Shown in pieces: positions 1 to 12,500 of a DNA stretch of 64,000 nt. Each line of letters begins with the position of its first letter. Positions within the stretch are counted from its first letter, which is position 1. The DNA is taken from contig NC_031796.1 of assembly GCF_001522545.3 (NCBI RefSeq), positions 2,958,223-3,022,222 on the forward strand, given 5' to 3'. This stretch comes from Parus major. Taxonomy: Eukaryota; Chordata; Aves; Passeriformes; Paridae. The position numbers and the translations under genes were made by a program. The notes beneath the pieces were generated by a model, which was not told the origin of the DNA, did not search any database, and saw only the letters and a program-made list of their open reading frames with translations.

Positions 1-2042
1 AGGAGGCACTGACTGGGAATATATGAATGGACTTGTGAGCTGAGGTGTTCTGGAGTCAAAATCAAACAGTGGCTGAGTGGGACGGGGCTGCTCCAGCTGG
101 GAGCTTTGTCTGGTGAGGGCTTTGCTGCCTCCCAGGACCTGGGGGAGTGCAAGGCCAACGTCACCATTGCAGATGTTTGCAGATGTTTTCAGATGTGCTG
201 TTGGCCCCAGCAGCATGATGGGTCACCAGCGAGCCCTGGCCACAGCATCGGCCTCAGCTCAACCAGGAAACAAAACTGATCCTCAGCTTCCTGCTGGATC
301 CATCTCCAGCCTGGCTCCAGCGGCCAAGGCTGGCTGGGGGATGTGGGGCTGCAGGAGGGTGTCCCCATAGGGAAGGTTTGTCCTGGGTGGGAAGTTGCCT
401 GTGAGCCATGAGCTCCTGGATCAAGGCCTGGAGAGTGTCCTGGTGCAGGAGCTCCCTGTGCTGCTGGATCCAGGACATCCCAGTGTGGGGTGGGCAGGCA
501 GGCACCCAGCAGGGATGAGGCCACGCTGGTGGGATCAGGCTCCTCTGCCTGGTTTGAGCTACAGCAGCCTCTGCTTGTTCTTAAAACAGAGCTGGAGCTG
601 CAGGTGGCCCAGCCCAGCCCACTCCCACCACCCCCAGCTGTCCTGGGGACACATCTGCTCCTCCAGCGGCCGTCCATGCCTGACACTTGGTGGGTTTGGG
701 TCTGGCTGCATCCAGGGAGTCCCTGATGGGATGAACTGGTCCTGGCAGTGTCCCCCAGCCCAGTTTTCTGCATGAGGGAGGTCAGGGAGCCCTGGGTGGG
801 CCTGGTCCTGCTCTGGGCCTTGCACTGAGCCCTGGGAAGAGGCAGGAAAGCAAGTCCTTTCCAAAGAAAGCGGCAGCCAGGGGCGCTGGAGGGGACACCA
901 TGGAACAGCTGGCACAGCAGGACCAGCCACGTCCCAAACCACCTCAGGGGTGCTCTGGCCATGAGGGATGGAGCATCCCAGGGGTGGCACAGCCCCTCAG
1001 TCACCCGGCATCTGGAGATGTTGGTCCTTCCTGCAGCTGGAGAGAGCCCCTGAGCTGCCATCTGGGGCAGTTCCCTGCCCTGTCCCCTTCCCTGTGGCAG
1101 GGTTTTGTGCCTGTCATGTCCCTTCCCTCGTGCTGCCAAGGCTTTCCATCCCCTCTCTGTGGATGCACATCCCCCGTGCCCCAGAAACGGCTCTGCCAAG
1201 GTTCAGCCCGGTTCACACTGAGCCTGGCGGGGTTTGCAGCACAAACACTTCCCCGGAGGATGCCGGAACATTCTGTGCCAGGTTTGGTGCAGAGCTCAGC
1301 TCAGCCCGGCTCTGCTCGGCGCTGCCCGCTCACGTGTGGAACAAAAAGAGGGATCTGACACCCAAAATAGCTCTGTCCCTGCCAGCCATGATAGGAAAAG
1401 TTGTTTTGTACTGGAAAATGATGTTGGTGCTGCTTCACCTCCCCTGGCCTTGGTTTCGTGCAGGGCAAAACCTGGCTCACCCCACAGCTGTGCTGGGTCC
1501 CTGCCAGCCTCACCCTGCTGCTGGCCATGGCTCCGTGGCACTTTGTGGCACAGCAGAGGTGTTGGGGAGCGTTTGGAGGCATCCCCTCCGTGATGTGGGG
1601 CCGTGAGGAAGCCTTGGGCAGGGGTGGGATGAAGGTGCTGGGTGCTGGATGATGGCAGCGGGGACAAGTCACTGTGGCTCCTCCATCCTTGTCCCAAAGG
1701 AGGAAGAGGAGGAGGACCAAGTTCTTCCTCTGATACCTCTGGGGTGTTTGGCTACTGCCCTGCCCCACATCACCCACCCTGCCCCACCTCCCCCACCGCC
1801 GGTCCCCCCTCCCAGGCAGGAAATGAGAATCGGTTTCTTTGCGCTGCCGGCTGAGGCTCCTCAGCGGAGCCGCTTCCTCCCCGGCACCACAAGCCCACCC
1901 GGGGCGCAGCCACCACCCAGTTTGTACCCGACCTGTGCCACATCCTGCCCGCAAGGGAGGGACCGCGGGGCTCGGGGCAGAGCCACCTCCACAGGGACAG
2001 CCCGGCAGCCCCTGCCCCACCCTCCTGCTGGGTCCTGTCCCA

Positions 2043-2060
2043 GGTGCCACATGTGGCACC
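2043..2060. repeat. 18-bp perfect palindrome with E-box core
   Basis: The stretch reads the same on both strands and is centred on CACATGTG. Its left part (CAGGTGCCACATGTG) recurs as a direct copy at about 2089-2103. The CACATGTG core is an E-box-type sequence; any regulatory role is inference. Confidence 0.5.
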
Positions 2061-2993
2061 AGGTACCAACACAGGGTCCTGCTTCATCCAGGTGCCACAT
2101 GTGATTGCTTAGAGCTGGTCCACGTGGCAGGTGCCACCATCCCCTCCCTGCCAAGGGCACCCATGGGTGTCCCACAGAGGGTGCCACGGGTGTGCCAGAG
2201 CCCTGGCTGGGGTGTCTGTGTGTGTGGCCCCTCTTGGCACAGCCCTGTCCCTTGGCCTGGCCCTCATCCATGCTGAGGACGCCAGCTCGGCCACCAGCAA
2301 TGGGGACAGCCAGGTGCTGCTGTCACCTTGTCCATCCCAGACCCACCCAGCAACTCCAGTGGCTTCACAATGAGGCCATTTCTGTACCCCCTGCCCAGCT
2401 CTCCGTGCCAGCCAGCCCCAGCCAAAGCCAGTCCCTCCCACCCACAGCTCTTGTGAAAGCAGCTTGACAGGTCCTCCCTGGAGGTGGTGGAGAGGTTTCT
2501 GTTTCTGCCCACCACAGTGGCACCTCTTCCCTTGGACCTGCTCTTCTGTGGGCAACCAAAGCCCTGGGAGATGCCTTCCTCCAAGGATGTGGTTGTTCCA
2601 GCATGGCATGCACCCCACGTCCCCATCCTTCTCATCAGGGAACCTCAAAACTGGGATTTAGGGGTGGCTTGGGGCTGTGCATTGCTCCACGTGTTGTCAG
2701 GCTGGCCTGCAGGTTCTCTCCAGATGAGCTGGAGCACCAAAAATGCTGTTTTTTAGCAAAAGAAATCACTTGTGAGCCGAGCTGAGCTGCAGCCTGGCCC
2801 AGGCCATGGTGGGTCCCATGAAGGTCACCCCATGGTGTCCCTCAGCAGAGCAGCCCAGAGGCAGGAGCTGCATCCCGCTCGTGGCAGGAGCGGAAACGGC
2901 GTCACATCCTGCGGTGGCTGTGGGGGCTGGGGTTGTGCAACGGTGGCACGGAGGGACGTGGGGACACACCAGGCCCTGACATCACTGCCTCTC

Positions 2994-2999
2994 AATAAA
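2994..2999 (+). terminator. Candidate poly(A) signal, owner unknown
   Basis: AATAAA is followed within about 40 bases by a GT-rich stretch (TGTGGTGGGG at about 3032), the usual layout of a cleavage site. It lies on the FMNL1 strand, upstream of the first visible FMNL1 exon. It could end an upstream or nested transcript, end a short FMNL1 form, or be chance. Confidence 0.35.
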
Positions 3000-3279
3000 C
3001 ACTGATTTCCCCACACGGTCTCGTCACACACCTGTGGTGGGGGGACTCGGGGGCTCCTGGGTCCCTCAGCTGTGTCACCAGTCGGGGTCTCTGTCCCTCA
3101 CCCCGTGTGGCCCTGCTGGGACTGGACACGTGGTGCACTCATGGCATGGATGGATGTGTCTGGTTCTTCCTCGTGTCCCCCACCAGCACCCCCTGCCCTC
3201 CCCTGAGGGGCCCTTGAGTGGGGACATGGGGTGGTCACATCCTGGGAACAGTGGTGTCTCCATCACCCCACCAGTGTCC

Positions 3280-3450
3280 CCAACCTGAGAATGCTGTTCT
3301 CACTTTTCCACCATGATCCCACCCTCCCAGTACTGTCCCCACTGTTCCACCACTGTCCCCAGTTTCTCACTAATGTCCCCATCTTCTCTCTGGAATCTTC
3401 ATGTCCCACCAGTGTCCCCATCCTCCCATGGGTATCCCCATATCCCACTG
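3280..3450. repeat. Degenerate tandem repeat before FMNL1 exon at 3557
   Basis: Variants of CCACCAGTGTCCCCAT recur about every 25-35 bases. They are imperfect and strand-biased (pyrimidine-rich on +), ending roughly 100 bases before the splice acceptor at 3556. Confidence 0.5.
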
Positions 3451-3556
3451 GTGCTCCCACTGCTGAGCAAGGACACTCAGTGCGGGGGAGCAGGGGGTGC
3501 TACATCCCAGGGCTGTTTTCGGGGTGACCCCCAGCTCTGACACCCTTCACCCACAG

Positions 3557-6500
3557 AATTCCATGAACCTGCCCCCAGACAAGATGAAGCTGCTTAACCA
3601 GTATGACAACGAGAAGAAGTGGGAGCTGATCTGTGACCAGGTGAGGTCCAAGCTCACAGCGTCCCCAGTGCTGTCCCTGTCCCCAGGTGCCACTCGTGGC
3701 ATGGCTTGGGCATCAATGTGACTGCACCAAGCACCGACATCCATCTCGTTACTGACACAGCACCTTATTAACCTCATTAAGCATTGATGCAGTTGGGGTG
3801 GGGACAGGGACACTGTGGCTGCTGTGGGGACAGTGGCACGTCCCCACACCACAGCAGTTTCAGCCTCTCTCTGGGCTCGTAGGAGCGTTTCCAGGTGAAG
3901 AACCCCCCGTCCGCCTACATCCAGAAGCTGAAGAGCTACTTGGACACGGGTGGTGTCAGCAGGAAGGTGAGGGGTCCCCAGTGCAGCACGGTCCCCTGGG
4001 GGTCCCAGGCTGGGCACAGGGACGGTGCCAATGGCTGTCCCTGTCCCACAGTTCAAGAGGAGAGTGCAGGAGTCGACGCAGGTGCTCCGGGAGCTGGAGA
4101 TTTCCCTGAGGACCAACTACATCGGGTAAGGGCAGGGTGCCACTGTCACCCAGCCGCTGCCATTGTCTCTGGGATGGGGATGGACGTGCTGCTGGCTCTG
4201 GCTGGAGCCTGTGGCCTCATCCTGCCCCCTCAGGAGGGCTCTGATGGGAGGCTGAGGGCGCTGAGGCAGCTGGGGGTGCTGTGGGGTCTGAACCCCATTT
4301 TGGCTCTCTGGTACCCCCTGGGTGCCAGGAGGGACCCTGCCCCACCCTGGCTGTCCGGGCCCCTTGTGGGTGCCCACGGTCCCCAGGGCCAGGCTGTCCT
4401 GTTGTGACAGTGGTGGCAGCGGTGACAGTGGTGGCAGTGGTGACAGGAGAGCCCTTGGGCTGAGTCCTCCATGTATCAGGTTCACCACGGCACTCACCTG
4501 GCCTCAGAGAAATGTCAGCTCATGGTGCCACCTCATGTTCCCAGCGTGTTCCACCCTTGCTGGGGACCTCTGACCGAGGGGTGGCTCTGCTGAGTGGCTG
4601 AGGCAGGGGGAGAGAGGATGTGGGGGTTGGCAGAGCCCTCTAACCCTCTGCACCTTCCAGCTGGGTCCAGGAGTTCCTCAACGAGGAGAACAAGGGGCTG
4701 GATGTGCTGCTGGAGTACCTCGCCTTTGCCCAGTGCTCTGTCGCGTACGTCCCCCACCGGGTGCCCTGTCCCCAAGGCTGGGATCAGCCTCCCCTGGGGC
4801 TGGGGGGGTCCCTGGGGGTGCTCCCTTTTCCTCAGGGCTGTGCTCCATGTCTGGGGCTGAGCAGAACATCCCCAACATCCCTGAGGGACATCTGCCCGTG
4901 TGGGTCCCGTGTCTCACCCGTCCCCATGTCCCCACGGGCCACCAGGTATGACATGGAGAGCACAGAGAACAGCCCCGGCTCTGACAAGGGCAAGGAGCGG
5001 TCGCTGGAGGACCTGAACAAAAGCACCTCCTCGTCCCCCACGCAGGGCTCCTCCAAACCGCGGCCCCTCACTGTAAGGTAACGTGTGGTCCCGTCCCCAC
5101 GTGTCCCCTGTCCCTGTGCTGTGTCCCCCGCTCTCGCCTCGCTGCACCCCCGGCCGCGCCGCGCTTGGAGAGGGGCTTGGCAGGGAGACGCAGGCCCGGT
5201 CCTAAAAATGGGTGTCCATTGCTGTTTTGAGGGTGGGGACAAAGCCACATCCCCCTGTGTGCCCCCAGGGACAGAGCAGGGGCTGGACTGGATCCACGTC
5301 CCCACCCCGGCACTGCCACCGTCCTGGGGTGCTCTGGTTAAACCAAGAACACACAAAAATTGGGGGTGTTGGAGATTCTGGGGGAGCAAATCGCAGCCCC
5401 CTGGTTTAAACCCGGGGCGGAGGGACGGGCCTGTGTCCCCCCAAGCCGGTCCTGGTGGCTGGTGGCTCTCGCTTGGTGCCGCTCGCCCGCAGCCCCGTCT
5501 AACCCCGCTCTTCTCTTGCACGCTGCCGGGGATGCGCTGACGGTAGGTGACGGGGCACCGGCGGGACGGGGACACCCCACGGGACCCCGCCGCCGGTCAC
5601 CGCTGTTGGGGACAGGGCCTGCGGGGCATCCCCGGTGGGCGGGGGGGTCCCAGGGACACCCCACCGCGGTCACCCCAGGAGCTGTAACGCGGCACCCCGG
5701 GAACGCCGGGAGTCCCTCGCCGCCTGCCGGCAGCTCCGGAGGAGCAGGGGTGTCCCTCCCAGCCCCAGGGACAGGTCAGGAGGGACGTGGCACCCGCAGG
5801 GGGTCCCATCCCTTGTCCCCGAGCGCGGGTGTCCCCCGGGCGGCGCGGGAGCCCCGTTTCTCCCTCCTGTCCTGCAGGCTCTAACGCGCCTCCAGCTGCT
5901 GCCTCTCGAACCAGCACATCCACACCCTCCTCCGCCACGTCCACCCCAGCGTCCCCTGCGGTGCCCCGGGCAGCGATGGGGACAGTGCCCCCAGGTCACC
6001 CGGCAGCTCCTGCCCGCCCCGGTGAGCCTCCGAGACCACCCGTGTGCACGAGGGGACCCCAAAACCCACCCCACGTCACCCCCCAGTCCCAGGGCTTCTA
6101 GATGGGCACGGGCACGAGGGTTTCTCCCTTGGGGTGCAGCCGCCCGGGTCCCCCGGTGTCCCCCCGTCCCCGCTGGCACCCTTTTGCGCTGTCCCCTCCC
6201 CGCTTTCCGCTGCGCCCGCGGCTCCCCCGGGCCCCGCTCAGCCTCGCTCTCCCCGCCCAGGCTGAACCCCTCGCACAGCAGGAAGACGCTGCGCAACTCG
6301 CGGCTCGTCAGCCAGAAGGACGATGTCCATGTGTGCATCATGTGCCTCCGAGCCATCATGAACTACCAGGTGGGAGTGGGCGGCATCCGCGGGGACCCTC
6401 CCGGGGCTCCCCCGGGATCCCCCGCGCCGGCGGTGGCAGCTCCGGGGTGGGACCGGGTCTGCATCCCCCGGCTCTGAGGTGTCCTCACTCAACCTCCTGC

Positions 6501-9500
6501 CTGGTGGGGACGTGGCATGGGGGTATCCCACGCTCCTGGAGTGTCTCCGGGGGGACACACGAGCCCATTAATGTTCCTTTTCCCCCTCCAAGTCTGGCTT
6601 CAGCCTGGTGATGAACCACCCAGCCTGTGTCAACGAGATCACCCTGAGCCTCAACAACAAGAATGCCAGGTAGGAGCTGCCCTGGCCCCTGTTGTCCCTT
6701 GTCCCCCCATACCTTCACCCGCCCCACGGCCCCAACCCCCACACACCTCGTGTCTCTGCAGGACCAAGGCTCTTGTGCTGGAGCTGCTGGCCGCTGTCTG
6801 CCTGGTCCGAGGTGGCCACGACATCATCCTGGCTGCCTTTGACAACTTCAAGGAAGTGAGTCCCCAGCAGGGACATCCAGTCCCCACATGAACATCTGTG
6901 CTCCAGCTGGGTTTGTGCCTCAGTTTCCCTGTGTGTGGCAGAACCCTGCACCACCCTCAAATCTCTGGCTCACTCAGGATGTTCCACTCACTGGGCTTGA
7001 TGTCCCCATGCCACCAAATGTCCCCAGGGCCATGTCCCAGCTGGGCTGGGTGCCTGGCAGCACCGGTCAGGGTTGGGATGGTGTCACCCTGTCCTGCCAC
7101 CCCCCTGGTTGTCCCCTGGCCATGTCCTCTCTTGCCTTCAGCCTCTGCTCCCCCCCAGGTCTGCGGGGAGAAGAACCGCTTCGAGAAGCTGATGGAGTAT
7201 TTCCGAAATGAGGACACCAACATTGACTTCATGGTGAGTGGCTGCTGGGGCCCGTGCTCTGCTGTCCCCAGGGTGTCACATCACCAAGGCTGCTGCACTG
7301 TCCCCAGGCCATTATGGCCCAAGAGCTCCTAAGCCACCACACTGTCCCTGTGGCATCACGTCCCAAGGAACGCTGAGCCACCAAAACTCTCCCCAGGCCA
7401 CCATGTCCTCAGGGCCTGCTGAGTGACCGTGCTGTCCTGGGGGTGGCATGTCTCAAGAGCTGCCACGTCCCAAGGGCTGCCACGCTGCTCTGCTGTCCCC
7501 AGAGGCTTCTAAGCCACTGAACTGTCCCCAGGCCACCATGTCCCCAAGACTGTGTAAACCCCCATGCACTCCCCAGGGGTACCAACCCCCCATGCAGCCC
7601 CCGGGGCAACATCCACAAGGGCCCCCCTGCCCCGTGCTGTGCCCTGGCCGCATGGAGCCGTGTCCTGAGCTGTGTCCTGGGCCGTGTCCTGAGCCGTGTC
7701 CTGAGCCGTGTCCTGGGCCATCTCCTGGGCCATGTCCTGAGCCGTGTCCTGAGCTGTGTCCTGGGCCGTGTCCTGAGCTGTGCCCTGGCCGCATGGAGCC
7801 ATGTCCTGAGCCGTGTCCTGGGCCATCTCCTGGGCCATGTCCTGGGCCATGTCCTGGGCCATGTCCTGAGCCGTGTCCTGAGCTGTGTCCTGGGCTGTGT
7901 CCTGAGCTGTGCCCTGGGCCGTGTCCTGAGCCGTGTCCTGGGCTGTGTCCTGGGCCATGTCCCTGCAGGTGGCCTGCATGCAGTTCATCAACATCGTGGT
8001 GCACTCGGTGGAGAACATGAACTTCCGCGTGTTCCTGCAGTACGAGTTCACCCACCTGGGGCTGGACCAGTACCTGGAGGTGGGTGATCCCGAGGGTGGG
8101 GCTGCCGGGGGTGCCGCCGGCGCTGCCAGTGACGCCGGCTGTCCCTCGGCAGACTCTGCGCCTCACTGAGAGCGACAAGCTGCAGGTGCAGATCCAAGCC
8201 TACCTGGACAACGTCTTCGATGTGGGGACCATGCTGGAGGACTCGGAGACCAAGACGGCGGTGCTGGAGCACATGGAGGAGCTGCAGGAGCACGTCAGCC
8301 AGGTGGGCCGTGGGTGTGTGGGCAGAGCCGCTGACGCAAAGCCCGAGGGAGGGATGAGGACGGGGCTGAGCGGCGGCGCCTCGTCCCCCACAGTTGACGG
8401 AGAAGCTGCAGGATGCGGAGAACGACTCCATGGCCAAGATAGCGGAGCTGGAGAAGCAGCTGAGCCAGGCGCGGCGGGAGCTGGAGGCGCTGCGGGTGAG
8501 CCGGGGGTGCTGAGGCGAGGCTGGGGCTGAGGGACCGGGCTCTGAGGGGTGCGGTGGGACGCCGGTGACCTGCCGGGGGTTGTCACCTCTCCAGGAGCAG
8601 CTGAGCCCCCCGCGGCCGCCCAGCCCACCGTCCCCGCAGCCCCAGGAGTGTTACCGGCTGGCGCTGGAGCGGCGGCTGGCGGAGCTCGAGGAGAAGGGGC
8701 TGGTGCAGATCCTGCGTGGGCCCGACGGAGACGTCGCCATCGAAATTGTCCCCGTTGTCATAGAAACCCCCGCAGCCCCCGTGGTTTCTGGAGAGGCCAC
8801 TGCCACCACCGACACCACCCGCACAGGTACCGTGGGTGCAGGGGGATGTCCCCTTCCCGGCGGGGACACCTGGCACCAAGGAGGGCTGGCAGAGAGCCTC
8901 GGGGCACAGAAACTGAGGCGGGGCTGTGGGGATGTGCCCGGGAACTCAGGGTAATGGGGTGGCAGAGGGAGCGTGGTGGTGGCACCGTGCCCTGCTGTGT
9001 CACCGTCTCACCCACCTCTTCTTTCCCTTGCAGATGCTCCGGCTCTGGCTCCAGCCCCACCTCCCCCACCNNNNNNNNNNNNNNNNNNNNNNNNNNNNNN
9101 NNNNNNNNNNNNNNNNNNNNNNNNNNNNNNNNNNNNNNNNNNNNNNNNNNNNNNNNNNNNNNNNNNNNNNNNNNNNNNNNNNNNNNNNNNNNNNNNNNNN
9201 NNNNNNNNNNNNNNNNNNNNNNNNNNNNNNNNNNNNNNNNNNNNNNNNNNNNNNNNNNNNNNNNNNNNNNNNNNNNNNNNNNNNNNNNNNNNNNNNNNNN
9301 NNNNNNNNNNNNNNNNNNNNNNNNNNNNNNNNNNNNNNNNNNNNNNNNNNNNNNNNNNNNNNNNNNNNNNNNNNNNNNNNNNNNNNNNNNNNNNNNNNNN
9401 GCCCCCAGCCGGGCCGGGTGTCCCCCCCACTGCCAACAGTTCAGGTGAGTGTGACCCAGGAATGGTGGGGATGTCCCCTGGGAGGGGTCTGGGGGCACCC

Positions 9501-12500
9501 ACCCACCAGTGGGTTTGGGACCCCCCTCCCTGTGACCCTGCAGTGAAGGTGAAGAAGCCGATCCAGACCAAGTTCCGCATGCCCGTCTTTAACTGGGTGG
9601 CCCTGAAGCCGAGCCAGATCGACGGCACCGTCTTCACCGAGCTCAACGACGAGAAGGTGCTGCAGGTGAGCGCACGGGACAAGGGGCTGGGCACAGGGTG
9701 CCTGGGGGGCTCAGTGCCCCGACGTTGCCCCGTGCCCACCCTGCACCTACCCGCGGTGTCACGGGGCTACAGGAGGAGCTGGAGGTCAGGAAAACTCCTT
9801 AGCACCATGGAGAGGGACATGGGATGGGCGTGCTGCTTCTCTCACCCTGTCCTTGTCCCTTTGCTCCATCGGCATCCTCACATCCTGTCCTTTTCTTCTT
9901 CCTCATCTCCATCCTCTCATCCCCTCACCCCCTCCTTACCCCTCCCTGTCCCCTTGTTCCATCCTTATCCCCTTGCTTCATCTTGACCCTCACTCCTCAC
10001 GGTCACAGTGCTCTGGCCCCATCCTCACCCAGATGTCCTGTGCCCCTCCCTGCCGTGCCCACAGCCCTGTGTCCCCACAGGAGCTGGACATGAGTGACTT
10101 TGAGGAGCAGTTTAAGACCAAGGCACAGGGCCCTGCCCTGGACATCAGTGCCCTCAAGAGCAAGGCCACGCAGAAGGCCCCCAGCAAGGTGACCCTCATG
10201 GAGTCCAACCGCGCCAAGAACTTGGCCATCACCCTGCGCAAGGGCGGCCGCAGTGTCCAGGACATCTGCACGGCCATCGAGACGTGAGTGCTCCCCCCAG
10301 GAGGGATGAGCACAGCCCAGCAGGACTAAGGGCTTGGGGTGGTGGAGGGTGAGATGGGATGCAGGGATTGGTATGGAGATGCAGAGGGATTAGAGGTGAG
10401 GAGGTGGAAAGATGCAGGAATGAGATGAGACGAAGGGCCAGAGACAGACAGATGCAGACACCACTTATGGGGATGAAGGAATGCAGGAACCAGATATGAA
10501 AAGAAGGGATGTGGGGACCAAAGACAGAGAGATAGAGGGATCCATATGGAGAGATAGAGAGATGTAGGGTCCAGGTATAGAAAGGTGGAGTGATGTGGGA
10601 ACCAGCTTTGGGGGTGGAGGGATGATGGAACCAGCCGGGGGTGACAGGGGGGCTTTGAGACCCACGGCAGGGCCTGACAGTGCCAGGGGTGTCCCCTCCC
10701 CTCAGGTACGACCAGCAAGCCCTGAGCCTCGACTTCCTGGAGCTGCTGCTGCGCTTCCTGCCCACCGAGTACGAGCGGAACCTGATCGGGAAGTTCGAGC
10801 GGGACCAGCAGCCACCAGAGGAGCTCTCGGACGAGGACCGGTTCATGATCTGCTTCAGCAAGATCCCGCGCCTGGCCGAGCGCATGAACGTCATGATCTT
10901 CCTGGGCAGCTTCGGCGACACGGCCCAGCTGCTGATGCCGGTGTGCGCCGGGGACGGGCGGGCCGGGGGCTGCGCGGTGACGCTCCCACGGTGACACTCA
11001 CACCCTTCCCTCCCTCCCACAGCAACTCAACGCCATCATCGCCGCCTCCATGTCTCTCAAGTCCTCCAGCAAACTGCGCCACATCCTCGAGGTGAGGACT
11101 TTGTGGGGAGGTGGCCCCGATGGGCTCAGAGAGGGTGGCAGTGTCTGTAGGCACTGTGCCCTCCTGGCCCTGTGTCCCCAAGCCGTGGTGTCCCCACAGA
11201 TTGTCCTGGCCTTTGGGAACTACATGAACAGCAGCAAGCGCGGAGCTGCCTACGGCTTCCGGCTGCAGAGCCTTGATGCGGTAGGGTCACTGTGGGATGA
11301 TGGGGGCACTGCCAGGGACCAGCCCTGGGGACAGAGGGACACAAGGGCCAGCTGCAGAGATGGAAGGATGCAGGAACCTTCTGTGGGGACAGAGGGATGC
11401 AAGGAACAGCAGTTGGGATGGAGGGAGACGAGGTTTAGCTGAGGGATAAAGAGACTGTCTAATGGGCTGGAGAGGCAATGGGAGGAGGCAAAGGGATGGA
11501 GATACACAGGGAAGGGGTTGGAAGAATGGAGACCTGATATGTAGAGGTCAAAGGTTTCAAGGACCTCAATGAAGGAAGATGAGATGAAGGAAGATGGGAA
11601 TTAGCTGTGGGGATAGAAGAAGGTCAGACATAGGAATGGAGGGATGAAGAACCAGCTGCAGGGACAGAGCGATGCAGACCCAGCCATAGGGATGGAGAAA
11701 GATGGGAATCAGCTGTGGGAATGGAGGGATGCAGATCCAGCTGTGGGAATGGAGGGATGCAGATCCAGCTGTGGGAGTGGAGGCACGGAGGGATACAGAC
11801 CCAGTCACAAGGATTAAGAGCCACCAGAGGCAGCCCTGAGCAGGGTGAGGGGTGGTGGCTGCAGGTCGGGGCTGACTCTGCCCTGCCCCAGCTCCTGGAG
11901 ATGAAGTCGACAGACCGCAAGCAGACCTTGCTGCATTACCTGGTGCGGGTGATCATGGAGAAGTACCCGGAGCTCACTGGCTTCCACACCGAGCTGCACT
12001 TCCTTGACAAGGCAGGCACAGGTAGTGCCCACGGGCCCTGGGCTGAGGGTCAAGGCAGCCCCTGGCACTCTGAGCCTGCCCTGACCCTGCACTGTTCACC
12101 TCCTGCAGTGTCCCTGGATGGTGTCCTGCAGGATGTGCGGAGCCTGCAGCAGGGCATGGAGCTGACCCGCAGGGAGTTCATGAGACAGGATGACAGCCCT
12201 GTGCTCAAGGACTTCCTCAAGGTCAATTCAGAGGTGATGGAGAAGCTGCAGGCTGACAGCAAAACCGCCAAGGTGGGTGCTGGGGTGGGGTGGGGTCATG
12301 GGGGCATTTCCCTGCATGGGACAGACACCCTGGGGTGCCCTCTGCTCACACCTCTGCCCCATGGGAGAGGCTCCTGCTCGAGATGTGGCTCCAGTGGGAC
12401 AGGCAGGAGGGATACAGGGCAGGATGGGGAGGTGGGAGAGGCTGGGAAGAGGTGGTGGGTGATGGGATGGGCACCATTACCCAGCCCCAGTCTCCAGATC

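Larger units (their letters stand above)
1..3556 (+). other. FMNL1: Probable FMNL1 intron 1 (or gene-upstream DNA)
   Basis: No exon I can recognise lies here. The first FMNL1 coding exon (a short N-terminal segment with the initiator Met in mammals) was looked for and not found, so it probably lies before base 1. The sequence is GC-rich with many accidental open frames on both strands. It contains an 18-bp palindrome (2043), a poly(A)-type signal (2994) and degenerate tandem repeats just before the first visible exon (about 3280-3450). Confidence 0.5.
3557..8302 (+). other. FMNL1: FMNL1 GTPase-binding / FH3 region exons
   Basis: The eleven exons from 3557 to 8302 encode the N-terminal autoinhibitory half: [20 protein letters not shown], then [15 protein letters not shown], a Trp-Val-Gln-Glu-Phe-Leu-Asn segment, and the armadillo-like FH3 stretch including [31 protein letters not shown] and [19 protein letters not shown]. 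In the family this region binds Cdc42/Rac-type GTPases and the C-terminal DAD. Introns are often below 120 bases (3967-4051 is 85; 8080-8152 is 73). Confidence 0.9.

Noticed and set aside
254..505. Minus-strand frame with a protein-like stretch (WIQQHRELLHQDTLQALIQE)
   Set aside because: No convincing splice sites on both sides, no recognised family, and several other long GC-driven frames overlap it. Kept only as a note.
7448..8178. Long frames (190, 241 and 180 codons) across the FMNL1 intron on both strands
   Set aside because: They are the 12-bp minisatellite read as simple [12 protein letters not shown] or [12 protein letters not shown] repeats, and run into an established exon in other frames.
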